A program made the position numbers and the translations under genes. From NCBI GenBank assembly GCA_041661445.1, contig JBAZUK010000002.1:1-64000 (forward strand): a stretch of DNA of 64,000 nucleotides, given 5' to 3'. The stretch comes from JBAZUK01 sp041661445 (lineage in GTDB: Bacteria > Chlamydiota > Chlamydiia > Chlamydiales > SM23-39). The notes beneath the pieces were generated by a model. That model worked only from the letters and a program-made list of their open reading frames with translations. It ran no database searches and was not told the origin of the DNA. Of the stretch, positions 54,238 to 62,767 are shown one piece after another (positions within the stretch are counted from its first letter, which is position 1; each line of letters starts with the position of its first letter).

Positions 54238-54813
54238 TTATTTAATTTTTTTTACAGGTCTCATAAGCGCTGATTTTGATTCCTTCTGTTCTTCCGGGTT
54301 GGAAGAGTTTTTTAAAATATCTTTGCAATAATGAACTAAAAAGCCTGCATTTTTATCTTCAAGAGGGTTTGTTTTGCCAAGTTTAGTTTTCACATCGTCT
54401 TTCGTAGATTTTTTATTAATAGACAGTTTCATGATTAATTTTGCCAGATATTCTGAAAATGTGATGTCATCATCAATAGGTTCTTCAGAAAGAGAATTAT
54501 CTAAAGATAAAGAGAGGGCATTTCTTGCTATGCTTAAAAGTTCTTTTTTTAAGAAGGCAGAAGCCGCCTGATTTGCAATTTGTAATAATTTTATCCTGGC
54601 TTCCGAATCAAAATCAATCAGATCTAAAGAATCAATTATTTTCCCTTCTTTTACCAGAGTGTTAATTTTTTCTTCCAATTCATCTAGACTTTCTTGAAAT
54701 TTTTGCTGGTCCTGGGAAAATCGTTTCTTCTGCTCAAAGGATTCTTCAACAGGAAGAACTTTTTCCGGCGTTCTAATTTTATTTACAGAATTTATTTGAA
54801 ATAAATTGCTCAT
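54238..54813 (-). CDS. Unrecognised soluble helical protein
   Basis: This 191-aa polar protein is rich in Lys, Glu, Ser and Leu, and probably mostly helical, with a coiled-coil-like stretch at about 30-60 (QKFQESLDELEEKINTLVKE). It has no membrane segment or known motif. It sits between the PPi-phosphofructokinase gene and the deubiquitinase-like gene on the same strand (gaps 77 and 47 bp), so a link to either, for example as a chaperone or co-effector, is possible but unproven. Confidence 0.55.
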   Translation of the reverse strand: MSNLFQINSVNKIRTPEKVLPVEESFEQKKRFSQDQQKFQESLDELEEKINTLVKEGKIIDSLDLIDFDSEARIKLLQIANQAASAFLKKELLSIARNALSLSLDNSLSEEPIDDDITFSEYLAKLIMKLSINKKSTKDDVKTKLGKTNPLEDKNAGFLVHYCKDILKNSSNPEEQKESKSALMRPVKKIK

Positions 54814-54890
54814 AAATTTTGTTAATACCTAAAATTCAATTATATACATATTATATCATATTCATGAATTTTAAATAATATATTAATAAT

Positions 54891-56546
54891 TTATTTAAAA
54901 AGATTTAAGCTAAGGCTTTTAGGTATTGAATCTGTGATTTCTTTATCCCCAAAATACTGAATTGAGCCCGGATAAGCATATAAATCATCAAAGCCCCATC
55001 TCTCTTTATTAGCCTCGATGTACTTAAAGGCTTTAGAATCAAGCTCTACCAATGATTTTTTAATCACCGGTTTTTGTTTTGCATTTCGCATCTCGATATT
55101 CATTAGACTAGTAATTGGAATGCCTTTTGGAATCCAATTATCAATTGAATCTGTTAAATTGCCGATGCAGCTCATATAACCGCTTAGGTTGTTATTAATC
55201 AGAAGAGTGCTAACAACCCCAAGGTTATAGCAATAATTGGCGTCAAAATTTGATGGGAATCCAGCCCTTCCTTCGTATCCAAAAAAATGATTTAGCGCAT
55301 TAAATTTACCTTTAAATCCCCGTTTTTTAAGTTCAGACTCAGTTGTTTCGATCAAAAGTTTTTCTGTTTCGATTTGTGATACCTTAACATTTCCATGAGG
55401 GTCCCTATCCAATAAAAGCGCGGTCTTTATAGAATCCGGAAGAGAAACAAAACAATTTGCCGAATCTTTATCCAAGAGCTTTTTAATATAAGCAAACTTA
55501 TCATTTAAACTTGTTAACTTATTAAAATTTTCTTCTGTTTTTTGACCAATAGCCAAAAGCCTGTTTAGATCAGAAATTAATTTCTTAAATTCAGGTATAA
55601 ATTCAATTAACCCTTCAGGAATTAAAATAATTCCATAATTTTTATCTTTTTCAGATCTTTTTTGAATTAAGTCTGCGATTTCTTCTGTTATAATATTTAA
55701 TGTTTTTTTCTTATGAAAAATTTCTTCGGCTATTAAAACTAGATTAGGATTTGTTTTAAGGGCGCATTCAAGGGCGATATGAGAAGCGCTTCTGCCCATT
55801 AACCTTATAAAATGATAATATTTTTTTGCCGAAAGAGCGTCTCTTGCTATATTTCCGATCAGCTCGGCATAAACCTTGCAAGCAGTATCAAAACCAAATG
55901 ATATTTCTATATTTTCACTTCTTAAATCCCCGTCAATTGTTTTTGGGACTCCGATCACTTTTGTCTGAATTTTATTTTTTTTAAAGTATTCAGCTAATAT
56001 TGCCGCATTGGTATTCGAATCATCTCCGCCTATAACAACAATTGCATCCAAATTAAGATCTTTAGCGCATTTCAGCGATTTTTCAAGCTGATCGTCTGAC
56101 TCAATTTTTGTCCTGCCTGAACCTATCATATCAAAACCACCGAGATTTCTATAAGAATCTATTGTTTTTTTATCTAGTTCAATCGTTTTACAATCAACTA
56201 TTCCTGACGGCCCGTTTAAAAAACCAAACAGTCTGCTTTGCGAATTTAAACTTTTCAAACTATCAAATAATCCTGAAATGACATTATGGCCTCCGGAAGC
56301 TTGTCCTCCTGAGAAGACAACTCCTACTCTTAAAGTTTTGGATTCGCTTTTTTTATTGGCTTTTTTAAAAAGAACTATTGGTCCGCCAAAAGTTTCTGGG
56401 AACAATTTTCTTAAATCCTCAATATCCGATGCGGGCAATACCTGTCCTTTGATATCTAAATTTAAACTGGAAATATCCTGCAAAATTTTTGGCATAGAAG
56501 GTTGATATTTTAAACGCAACTTTTGAAGCAGACTAATATTTTCCAT
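54891..56546 (-). CDS. pfp: PPi-dependent 6-phosphofructokinase (long type)
   Basis: Phosphorylates fructose-6-phosphate, using pyrophosphate rather than ATP in this subfamily. GVVFSGGQASGGHNVISGL and VVIGGDDSNTNAAILAEYF carry the GGDD motif typical of PPi enzymes; PKTIDGDL and MGRSASHIALECAL form the active site. The length of 551 aa and the C-terminal YEGRAGFPSNFDANYCYNLG are those of the long plant/chlamydial clade. Chlamydia has two such genes; only one is in this window. AAGGTGG precedes the ATG. Glycolysis, cytoplasm. Confidence 0.94.
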   Translation of the reverse strand: MENISLLQKLRLKYQPSMPKILQDISSLNLDIKGQVLPASDIEDLRKLFPETFGGPIVLFKKANKKSESKTLRVGVVFSGGQASGGHNVISGLFDSLKSLNSQSRLFGFLNGPSGIVDCKTIELDKKTIDSYRNLGGFDMIGSGRTKIESDDQLEKSLKCAKDLNLDAIVVIGGDDSNTNAAILAEYFKKNKIQTKVIGVPKTIDGDLRSENIEISFGFDTACKVYAELIGNIARDALSAKKYYHFIRLMGRSASHIALECALKTNPNLVLIAEEIFHKKKTLNIITEEIADLIQKRSEKDKNYGIILIPEGLIEFIPEFKKLISDLNRLLAIGQKTEENFNKLTSLNDKFAYIKKLLDKDSANCFVSLPDSIKTALLLDRDPHGNVKVSQIETEKLLIETTESELKKRGFKGKFNALNHFFGYEGRAGFPSNFDANYCYNLGVVSTLLINNNLSGYMSCIGNLTDSIDNWIPKGIPITSLMNIEMRNAKQKPVIKKSLVELDSKAFKYIEANKERWGFDDLYAYPGSIQYFGDKEITDSIPKSLSLNLFK

Positions 56547-56707
56547 TTTTTACCACCTTAAAACTTTTCAATAGATAATTTCATTGTAACATAATAATTA
56601 TTTTTTAAAGGAAAGATTTATTATATAAAAATACAAGAAATACAAATTTGTGTTTTTCTAACAATTGCACCTGAACTTTTTCTTTAAAAGTAAAACTTAA
56701 GAAATAA

Positions 56708-57138
56708 TTAAAATTCTTGTTTTTTTAAAGTAACAAAAAAGCACTCGTTATTTCTGCAGATTTTTAAAATTAGAATATCTCCAGGCTCCATAAGATTTAT
56801 ATAATTAATAAATGAATTCATTGAAGCTATTTTAATACCATTATATTCCAAAATTTGATCGCCTATTTGTATCCCTGCGATTTCAGCAGGAGATCCTTTT
56901 GCAACATCGGCTAATAAACAAATTCCTTCTTCCGTTTTTATTATGCACGATAAACCAAAACGGCCTTCTTTGATTTCCCCATTTTTTATCAATTGCTCAG
57001 CGACTTTCTGTAAGATGTTATTTGGAATTATATAGGAAAAGAATATAATCCTTTTCCCATTTGCATTTCCATTTCTTCGGAAAACATGATGTTTTTAAAA
57101 AAAACAAAAAATAGAACTAACAACAATAATTTTTTCAA
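56708..57138 (-). pseudogene. Frameshifted secreted PDZ (HtrA C-terminal-like) gene
   Basis: Two frames join near 57028. Frame A starts TTG at 57138 behind GAGAGG, giving a signal peptide (LKKLLLLVLFFVFFKNIMFS) and then GKGLYSFPI before TAA at 57028-57030. Frame B, which runs to 56708, begins IPNNILQKVAEQLIKNG (57028 downward) and continues as a PDZ domain (KEGRFGLSC, ADVAKGSPAEIAGIQIGDQI, YNGIKIAS). GLYSF + IPNN equals the GIGFAIPSN junction before the PDZ of HtrA proteases, with a TA dinucleotide slip in TATATA. No protease domain remains. Likely a broken or phase-variable secreted PDZ protein; a translated fragment from the TTG at 56992 is possible. Confidence 0.65.
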
Positions 57139-57310
57139 GCAAATCCTCTCAAAAAAAAGAAGACTAAGTATTTAGATGTCTTTATTTTTTTTCAATACGA
57201 AAAATTATTTAAAGCGGATTTATTAAAAACAAAAATGACTGTTGAAATAGTATGAATAGTATAGATTTAAGCCTTCTCTTTCTGACAGCTATTTTTTACG
57301 AGATGTATCG

Positions 57311-57344
57311 AAAAATAAAAAGGGCAGAAAAATTATTCTGCCCC
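57311..57344 (-). terminator. Rho-independent terminator of the 57381 gene
   Basis: On the minus strand GGGCAGAA / TTCTGCCC (57336-57343 and 57322-57329) forms an 8-bp stem followed by a U-rich run (57311-57321). Confidence 0.8.
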
Positions 57345-57380
57345 AAATAAACAATGAATTTTGAATTGCAAAATCTAGAA

Positions 57381-57914
57381 TTAAAATCCAAATCCTAAAC
57401 GAGCGGAAACAACTTGAATTTGATCATTTTTTTCATCAAAGCTATATTTGCTGTCATGATATGAAAATGAATTCTTTGTCCAATTTCCTTTTAATTCAAC
57501 AAAACTCTTATGATTGAATATTGGAAAATGTGTTCCAAGCACTAAACAAGGACTTGCATATTCGTTTACACGGTTTTTAGAAACTAATGAATATGAATTT
57601 ATACCGATTCCGATATAAGGTGAACCATTTGGGTTCTTCAAAAACGAATAAAGATAGTTTAAATTCGCTCTAACAGGGAATAATTCCAATTTGTCTTTAG
57701 CAATTGAAACTGGGTCTGTTGAAATATTGTAATCATATCCATGATGATTGAAAAAATTTCGAGATCCTAATCCAATTGTAGGCGAATTATAGGTGCCTTC
57801 AATATTGTAATAATTGATTTTATTGTTTGACGTATTTAGAGTTTGCATATCAATTTCTTCAGCAAAAGCAAAAGCGCCAAGTGATAAAAATATAGTTAAT
57901 AATTTTGATTTCAT
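57381..57914 (-). CDS. Outer-membrane beta-barrel-like protein
   Basis: This 177-aa protein has a cleavable signal peptide (MKSKLLTIFLSLGAFAFA, then EEIDMQ). The rest alternates polar and hydrophobic/aromatic residues in strand-like blocks (YYNIEGTYNSPTIGLG, SPYIGIGINSYSLV, SFVELKGNW) and ends VSARLGFGF with the C-terminal Phe typical of Bam-assembled barrels. AAGGA precedes the ATG, and its own terminator follows. No specific family is recognised. Probably a small outer-membrane barrel. Confidence 0.75.
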   Translation of the reverse strand: MKSKLLTIFLSLGAFAFAEEIDMQTLNTSNNKINYYNIEGTYNSPTIGLGSRNFFNHHGYDYNISTDPVSIAKDKLELFPVRANLNYLYSFLKNPNGSPYIGIGINSYSLVSKNRVNEYASPCLVLGTHFPIFNHKSFVELKGNWTKNSFSYHDSKYSFDEKNDQIQVVSARLGFGF

Positions 57915-58205
57915 ATTTTTTTCCTTTTTAGTTTGTTGTTTTAGTTTGTTGTTTGAAAATTTTGATTAAGAAAGATCTGTTATATATTAAATTTAAATTT
58001 ATTTACTACTTATTTTATAAATAAAAATAATAATTATACTATTTTAAAATAAAAGTAATATTTTTAAAATTATTTAATTTACATTTTCCTCATGTTTATC
58101 GAATATTTGCATCTCAAAGACCTATAAAATCTACTGACTTGAAATAATATTCTTTTAATGTCAAAATTATAATTGGAAATAAAAAAAAATCTGAAAAAAA
58201 ATCTT

Positions 58206-58940
58206 ATGAACAATAAAATTATTGGTATTATACCGGCTAGATATAACAGTTCAAGATTTTTAGGAAAATTATTATTTAAAATTGGTTCGAAAACTCTTTT
58301 GCAGCATACTTATGAAAATGCAAAAAAATGCCACATTTTAGATGATTTGATAATAGCAACAGAAGACGAAATAATTTTTCAGGAAGCTCAAAAATTTAAT
58401 GCGAAATGCGTTATGACTAATAAAAGCGCAAATGGGACCGAGAGAATAATAGATGTTTTAAAAAATAATAAGGAAATTCAGAGCTCCAGCATCATCATAA
58501 ATTTACAGGGAGATCATCCCAGAATCGATAAAAAAACAATAGAAGAAACCATTAACATATTAAAAAATGATACTGATGCTAAAGTATCAACTGCAGTGAC
58601 AAGAATCAATTATGAAGAGGCCAAATCCCCTAATACGGTTAAATGCGTTTTTGATAACAATCAAAACGCTTTGTATTTCAGCAGATCTTTAATTCCATTT
58701 GCGAAAAACGAAAAGGACATTTCCTATTATTACCATATAGGAATCTATGCTTATAAAACTTCTTTTTTATTTGACCTTGAAAAAATGCCACAAACGAGCT
58801 TACAAAAATCGGAAGATCTGGAACAATTAAAAATAATGGAACACGGCTATAAAATCAAAGTAGCTATTGTTGATGACGCTCCTGTTGGAGTTGATGTATT
58901 TGAAGATGTTAAAAAGGTGGAAAAAATATTATGCCAATAA
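58206..58940 (+). CDS. kdsB: 3-deoxy-manno-octulosonate cytidylyltransferase (CMP-Kdo synthetase)
   Basis: KdsB activates Kdo with CTP for the transferase WaaA (39117). The start at 58206 gives MNNKIIGIIPARYNSSRFLGK, the family N-terminus; the open frame runs 33 bp upstream without a good start. IIINLQGDHPRIDKKTIEE and YYYHIGIYAYKTSFL are conserved, and EDLEQLKIMEHGYKIKVAIVD with GVDVFEDVKKVE ends the protein. 244 aa is normal. pyrG begins 10 bp before its stop. The order kdsB-pyrG-ruvX is as in Chlamydia. Confidence 0.94.
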   Translation: MNNKIIGIIPARYNSSRFLGKLLFKIGSKTLLQHTYENAKKCHILDDLIIATEDEIIFQEAQKFNAKCVMTNKSANGTERIIDVLKNNKEIQSSSIIINLQGDHPRIDKKTIEETINILKNDTDAKVSTAVTRINYEEAKSPNTVKCVFDNNQNALYFSRSLIPFAKNEKDISYYYHIGIYAYKTSFLFDLEKMPQTSLQKSEDLEQLKIMEHGYKIKVAIVDDAPVGVDVFEDVKKVEKILCQ

Positions 58941-60538
58941 AATATATATTCGTTACTGGTGGAGTGGTATCTTCTTTAGGAAAAGGACTGACAGCGGCTT
59001 CTATTGCAATGCTCTTGGAGAGCAGAGGAATTAAAGTTGCTATGCTGAAATTCGATCCGTATATCAACGTAGATCCCGGAACGATGAACCCTTTCCAGCA
59101 CGGCGAGGTATATGTAACAGACGATGGCGCCGAAACAGATCTGGATCTAGGGCATTATTACAGATTTACAAATTCACCTTTATCTAAAAAATCAAATACG
59201 ACTACAGGACAGGTCTATGACACTGTTATAAAAAAAGAACGAAAGGGCGATTATTTGGGAAAAACCGTACAGGTTATTCCACATATTACCGACGAAATAA
59301 AAAAAAGGATTTTAGATTGTGCAAATCAGGAAAAGGATATCAAAGTCGTGTTTATAGAAATCGGCGGCACTGTTGGCGATATAGAATCTCTACCCTTTTT
59401 GGAGGCTATCAGACAGTTCAGAAATGAAAGACAGAAAGACTGCATAAACATTCATTTAACATATGTTCCCTATTTAAAAGCAGCTGGAGAGGTAAAAACA
59501 AAACCTACACAACATTCAGTTCAGGTTCTAAGGGAAATTGGAATAATCCCTGATTTTATATTATGCAGATCAGAAGTTCATCTTTCAGATGAAATAAAAG
59601 ATAAGATCTCCCTTTTCTGCAACGTTTCAATTAACAATGTAATTGAAGAAATTGATATTAAAAGCACTATTTATGAAGTCCCCATTTATTTATACAATCA
59701 AAAACTCGACCAGAAAATCTGCAAAATGCTTAATTTGAAATGCGGCAAGATAAACTTATCACATTGGGAAAAAATGGTTGATTCTGTTATTAATCCGACT
59801 AAAAAAGTTACTATTGCAATTGTCGGCAAATATTTAGATCACCAGGATTCTTATAAATCAATTTTTGAAGCATTGACACACGCAGGAGCTTTTTTAAACA
59901 CAAGAGTTGAAATAAAGAAATTTGAATCAGACAAAATTGAAGACTGTGTAGAACAGTCAATAAAAGGATGTGACGGCTATCTGGTACCCGGTGGTTTTGG
60001 CACCCGCGGTTTTCTTGGAAAAATATTAACAGCAAAATATGCCAGAGAAAAGCGCAAACCTTATTTTGGTATCTGTTTGGGAATGCAGATTATGGCTGTT
60101 GAATTTGCCAGAGATGTTTTGGGTCTAAAAGATGCCAATTCAACAGAAATGGATTTAGAAACTAAGAATCCGGTAATTTCTCTTTTGGAAGAACAAAAAC
60201 TGATAAAAAAACTCGGCGGAACTATGAGGCTCGGAGCATATGAATGTTCTGTTTTGAAAAAGTCAAAAGCTAATTTGGCTTATGAAAAAACTCTTGTTAC
60301 AGAACGTCATAGGCATAGATACGAATTCAACAACAAGTACAAGGAAGTGTTCGAAAAAAACGGCATTGTGTTCAGCGGAATTCTAAAAGACAATTCTTTA
60401 TGTGAAATAATGGAAATAAAAAATCATCCGTGGATGGTTGGAGTTCAATTCCATCCAGAATTTAAATCAAAACCGCTATCCCCTCACCCTCTATTTGTAG
60501 CTTTTATTAAAGCTGCCTTAAAAGGCCAAAAAAAATGA
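58931..60538 (+). CDS. pyrG: CTP synthase
   Basis: Converts UTP to CTP with glutamine nitrogen and ATP. The synthetase domain begins KYIFVTGGVVSSLGKGLTAA with its P-loop; the glutaminase domain has GGFGTRG, nucleophile Cys in YFGICLGMQ, and catalytic His/Glu in VGVQFHPEF. The length of 535 aa is normal. It supplies CTP to KdsB encoded immediately upstream (10-bp overlap) and overlaps ruvX by 4 bp. All three are one operon. Confidence 0.97.
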   Translation: MPIKYIFVTGGVVSSLGKGLTAASIAMLLESRGIKVAMLKFDPYINVDPGTMNPFQHGEVYVTDDGAETDLDLGHYYRFTNSPLSKKSNTTTGQVYDTVIKKERKGDYLGKTVQVIPHITDEIKKRILDCANQEKDIKVVFIEIGGTVGDIESLPFLEAIRQFRNERQKDCINIHLTYVPYLKAAGEVKTKPTQHSVQVLREIGIIPDFILCRSEVHLSDEIKDKISLFCNVSINNVIEEIDIKSTIYEVPIYLYNQKLDQKICKMLNLKCGKINLSHWEKMVDSVINPTKKVTIAIVGKYLDHQDSYKSIFEALTHAGAFLNTRVEIKKFESDKIEDCVEQSIKGCDGYLVPGGFGTRGFLGKILTAKYAREKRKPYFGICLGMQIMAVEFARDVLGLKDANSTEMDLETKNPVISLLEEQKLIKKLGGTMRLGAYECSVLKKSKANLAYEKTLVTERHRHRYEFNNKYKEVFEKNGIVFSGILKDNSLCEIMEIKNHPWMVGVQFHPEFKSKPLSPHPLFVAFIKAALKGQKK

Positions 60539-60960
60539 GGATAGCAGCTATTGATTACGGCAGAGCAAGACTGGGTATAGCGATAACTGATAACAGTAAA
60601 ACTATTGCCTATCCGCTAAAAACAGTGAAAGCCAGTCAAACTCTAGAAAAGACCGCATTAGAAATTCTGGAGGCATTAAAACAGCATATCAATGAAATCG
60701 AACTAATTATTATTGGACTTCCCCTTTCGTTAAAAGGTCAGGACTCAAAAATGGCCCTTGAAGTAAAAGAATTTGCTGAAAAACTCAAAACAAAAACAAA
60801 TATACCTATTAAATTTATTGATGAAAGACTAACTACAGCCATGGCGGAAAAAGAACTTAAAGATACACTGAACATGAATAGAAAAAAAAGATCTAGTGTC
60901 ATTGACCCTATTTGCGCAACATTTATTTTGCAAAATTACCTTTCTCAGCAACATCATTAG
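60535..60960 (+). CDS. ruvX: Pre-16S rRNA nuclease RuvX (YqgF), RNase H-like
   Basis: A Holliday-junction-resolvase-like nuclease involved in 16S rRNA 5'-end maturation. Motifs are IDYGRARLGIAI at the start, IIGLPLSLKGQ in the middle, FIDERLTTAMAE with the catalytic Asp-Glu, and VIDPICATFILQNYL at the end. 141 aa is normal. Its ATG overlaps the pyrG TGA. Last gene of the kdsB-pyrG-ruvX operon. Assignment to rRNA maturation follows the family. Confidence 0.93.
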   Translation: MRIAAIDYGRARLGIAITDNSKTIAYPLKTVKASQTLEKTALEILEALKQHINEIELIIIGLPLSLKGQDSKMALEVKEFAEKLKTKTNIPIKFIDERLTTAMAEKELKDTLNMNRKKRSSVIDPICATFILQNYLSQQHH

Positions 60961-61365
60961 AATTCATTTTTATAATCATTTAATGGACTAGAATAAAAAT
61001 AACGATTTTTCTGCCGCTATTTTTTAATCAAATATTTCTATCTTCCTGAATGCTTTTTTTTATAAGCTCTTATAGGTCAGGTGCATATATAATTTTTGAT
61101 CTTTTTTACCGATGCGGAAATATCTTTTGTGAAATCCTGGCTTTTCGTAATCATTAGCTAAGAATCTTTTTACAACCAAGTTTCCAATTAATACAAGTTC
61201 TCTTTATAAAACTATAAAACTATTTTTCATTATACAATAAAATTAAAATCAATTAAGATATGTGCATTAATCATTCAAAATGCATATTAATTATTAATTA
61301 ATTTATTAAGTTAATTAGTAATTATTAAATTAAACATATAACAAATTATTTTATAGGTAGAAATT
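60961..61365. other. Intergenic region with a possible gene relic
   Basis: A minus-strand frame at 61060-61179 (39 codons, extendable to about 61203; KRFLANDYEKPGFHKRYFRI...) has protein-like composition but neither ATG nor ribosome site. It may be a decayed fragment. The region near 61260-61350 is almost pure A/T and probably holds the promoter of the 61366 gene. Confidence 0.35.
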
Positions 61366-62502
61366 ATGTCAGTAAGCAAAACATATTCGGTCGAGGAATT
61401 AGCATCTCTTGATAGATTATCAACAGTAGCAATTCAAAACATTTCTGAAATAGTTACAGATCGAGCTAGACGAATTGAAGGATACAGGCAAGATCAAAAA
61501 CTACTTAATGGTGGTATCTGGTATGCCAATGAGTATTTCAAATTACTAAGAGAAGAAGTCCAAAAAAAACCTTTAGAAAAAAAATCATTTTATCAAGAAC
61601 GCCTGAAGACCTTTCTTAAAGAAGGATCTTTTTATCATGGATATGTATATTCAAAAGATTTTCAGATGCGTAAAGTAAATGTTTCTCCAAGAACACCAAC
61701 AGGAGTTTTACAAAATAGTTATTTCGTAAAAGATGGAGTCAAATCAAGCGATGCACTTAAAAATATGCGCAAGGGAGTAACTTTTACTGGCTGCGGAGAA
61801 ACTTGTATGCTTGGGTATCTAGAAGCTATCAAAGAATTTTTAGGCGTTGAGAAATTCGATAAGTTCTTCTCTTCTAATCCTCAAGAACCTCTAATTATTC
61901 AATTTGCTTATCACCAGCCATCTACAAGTCTATTTGAAATAAAAGAAACAAATGAGCCATTGAGAAAAGGACAAATTGTCTATATATTAAATAGTAAAAT
62001 GTATTCCAAGAAGCACTTCAACGGCGAAGCAACAGGTTTTTTTTGTATTTGTTGTGATGACACTCCCGGAAAAGAAACATTTACCTCTCTTGGTCTTCCA
62101 ATTCGCGCAACACGAGAATCTATTAATCAAACATTACTCTCGGAATTCAATGAAGAGCCAATTGGTTTAGATATTATACCTGAAGAAGCTACTCCATTTT
62201 TTAAAGAAGAAGTAGCTCAATCTCAAAAATTCAAAGATTGTCAGATCACGATTGAAGAATTAAAAAAACAAGGAGGAGGCAAAATCGTAGGCAAAGTAGA
62301 TTTTAATATTCAGCGAATTTTGCAACTAAAAAACAGTTCATTGGACCAAGCTCCAATTTTATTTAATCAATTTGCAGCCGAAGAGAAGGAATTTGTTATA
62401 AAAAGGATAGCACGTATAAAAAGGATAGCAATGATTGCTATTGGAAGTACAACAATTGTTTTAGGGTATTTTTTAGCAAAAATGGTACAGAAGTTCGGAT
62501 AA
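61366..62502 (+). CDS. Transglutaminase-like (Tgl-type) protein with C-terminal anchor, candidate effector
   Basis: This 378-aa protein has a layout like Bacillus-type protein-glutamine gamma-glutamyltransferase: GCGETCMLGYLEAIKEFLG at 142-160 with Cys147 in the place of the catalytic 'FECATAM...YKA' cysteine, EKFDKFF next, and GQIVYILN then KHFNGEATGFFCIC at 202-229 matching the 'GDVVYFNNP...GEN' segment with Glu221, then FTSLGLP. It is divergent, so this is a fold-level suggestion. Residues 358-371 are a hydrophobic C-terminal segment (MIAIGSTTIVLGYFLA) preceded by basic VIKRIARIKRIA, similar to the tail of the LRR protein at 9. AGGT precedes the ATG. Monocistronic. Confidence 0.6.
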   Translation: MSVSKTYSVEELASLDRLSTVAIQNISEIVTDRARRIEGYRQDQKLLNGGIWYANEYFKLLREEVQKKPLEKKSFYQERLKTFLKEGSFYHGYVYSKDFQMRKVNVSPRTPTGVLQNSYFVKDGVKSSDALKNMRKGVTFTGCGETCMLGYLEAIKEFLGVEKFDKFFSSNPQEPLIIQFAYHQPSTSLFEIKETNEPLRKGQIVYILNSKMYSKKHFNGEATGFFCICCDDTPGKETFTSLGLPIRATRESINQTLLSEFNEEPIGLDIIPEEATPFFKEEVAQSQKFKDCQITIEELKKQGGGKIVGKVDFNIQRILQLKNSSLDQAPILFNQFAAEEKEFVIKRIARIKRIAMIAIGSTTIVLGYFLAKMVQKFG

Positions 62503-62767
62503 TTGACCATTACGATCTGAAAGCTGATAAGACTTTTAAAATAACATTTTAATTTTTAGCGATTTAAATAACTACGATACTACTTTTGATTAGATAAATC
62601 GAAGAGATCTCTAATATGAAATTTATTTATGACTGATAAAAACTTTTCTAGAGAAGAGATCACTCAAAAAAGTCCAAGTCATATTCAAAAATCGACTTCA
62701 ACAATTACACTTTAGTTTTATATAAATTTAGATTATTATTTCTTATAAAATCATAGAAAAAGCAAAC

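Noticed and set aside
61060..61179. 39-codon minus-strand frame
   Set aside because: No ATG and no ribosome site; possibly a decayed gene, not annotated as one.
62629..62716. 28-codon plus-strand frame upstream of tsaD
   Set aside because: No ribosome site and too short to judge.
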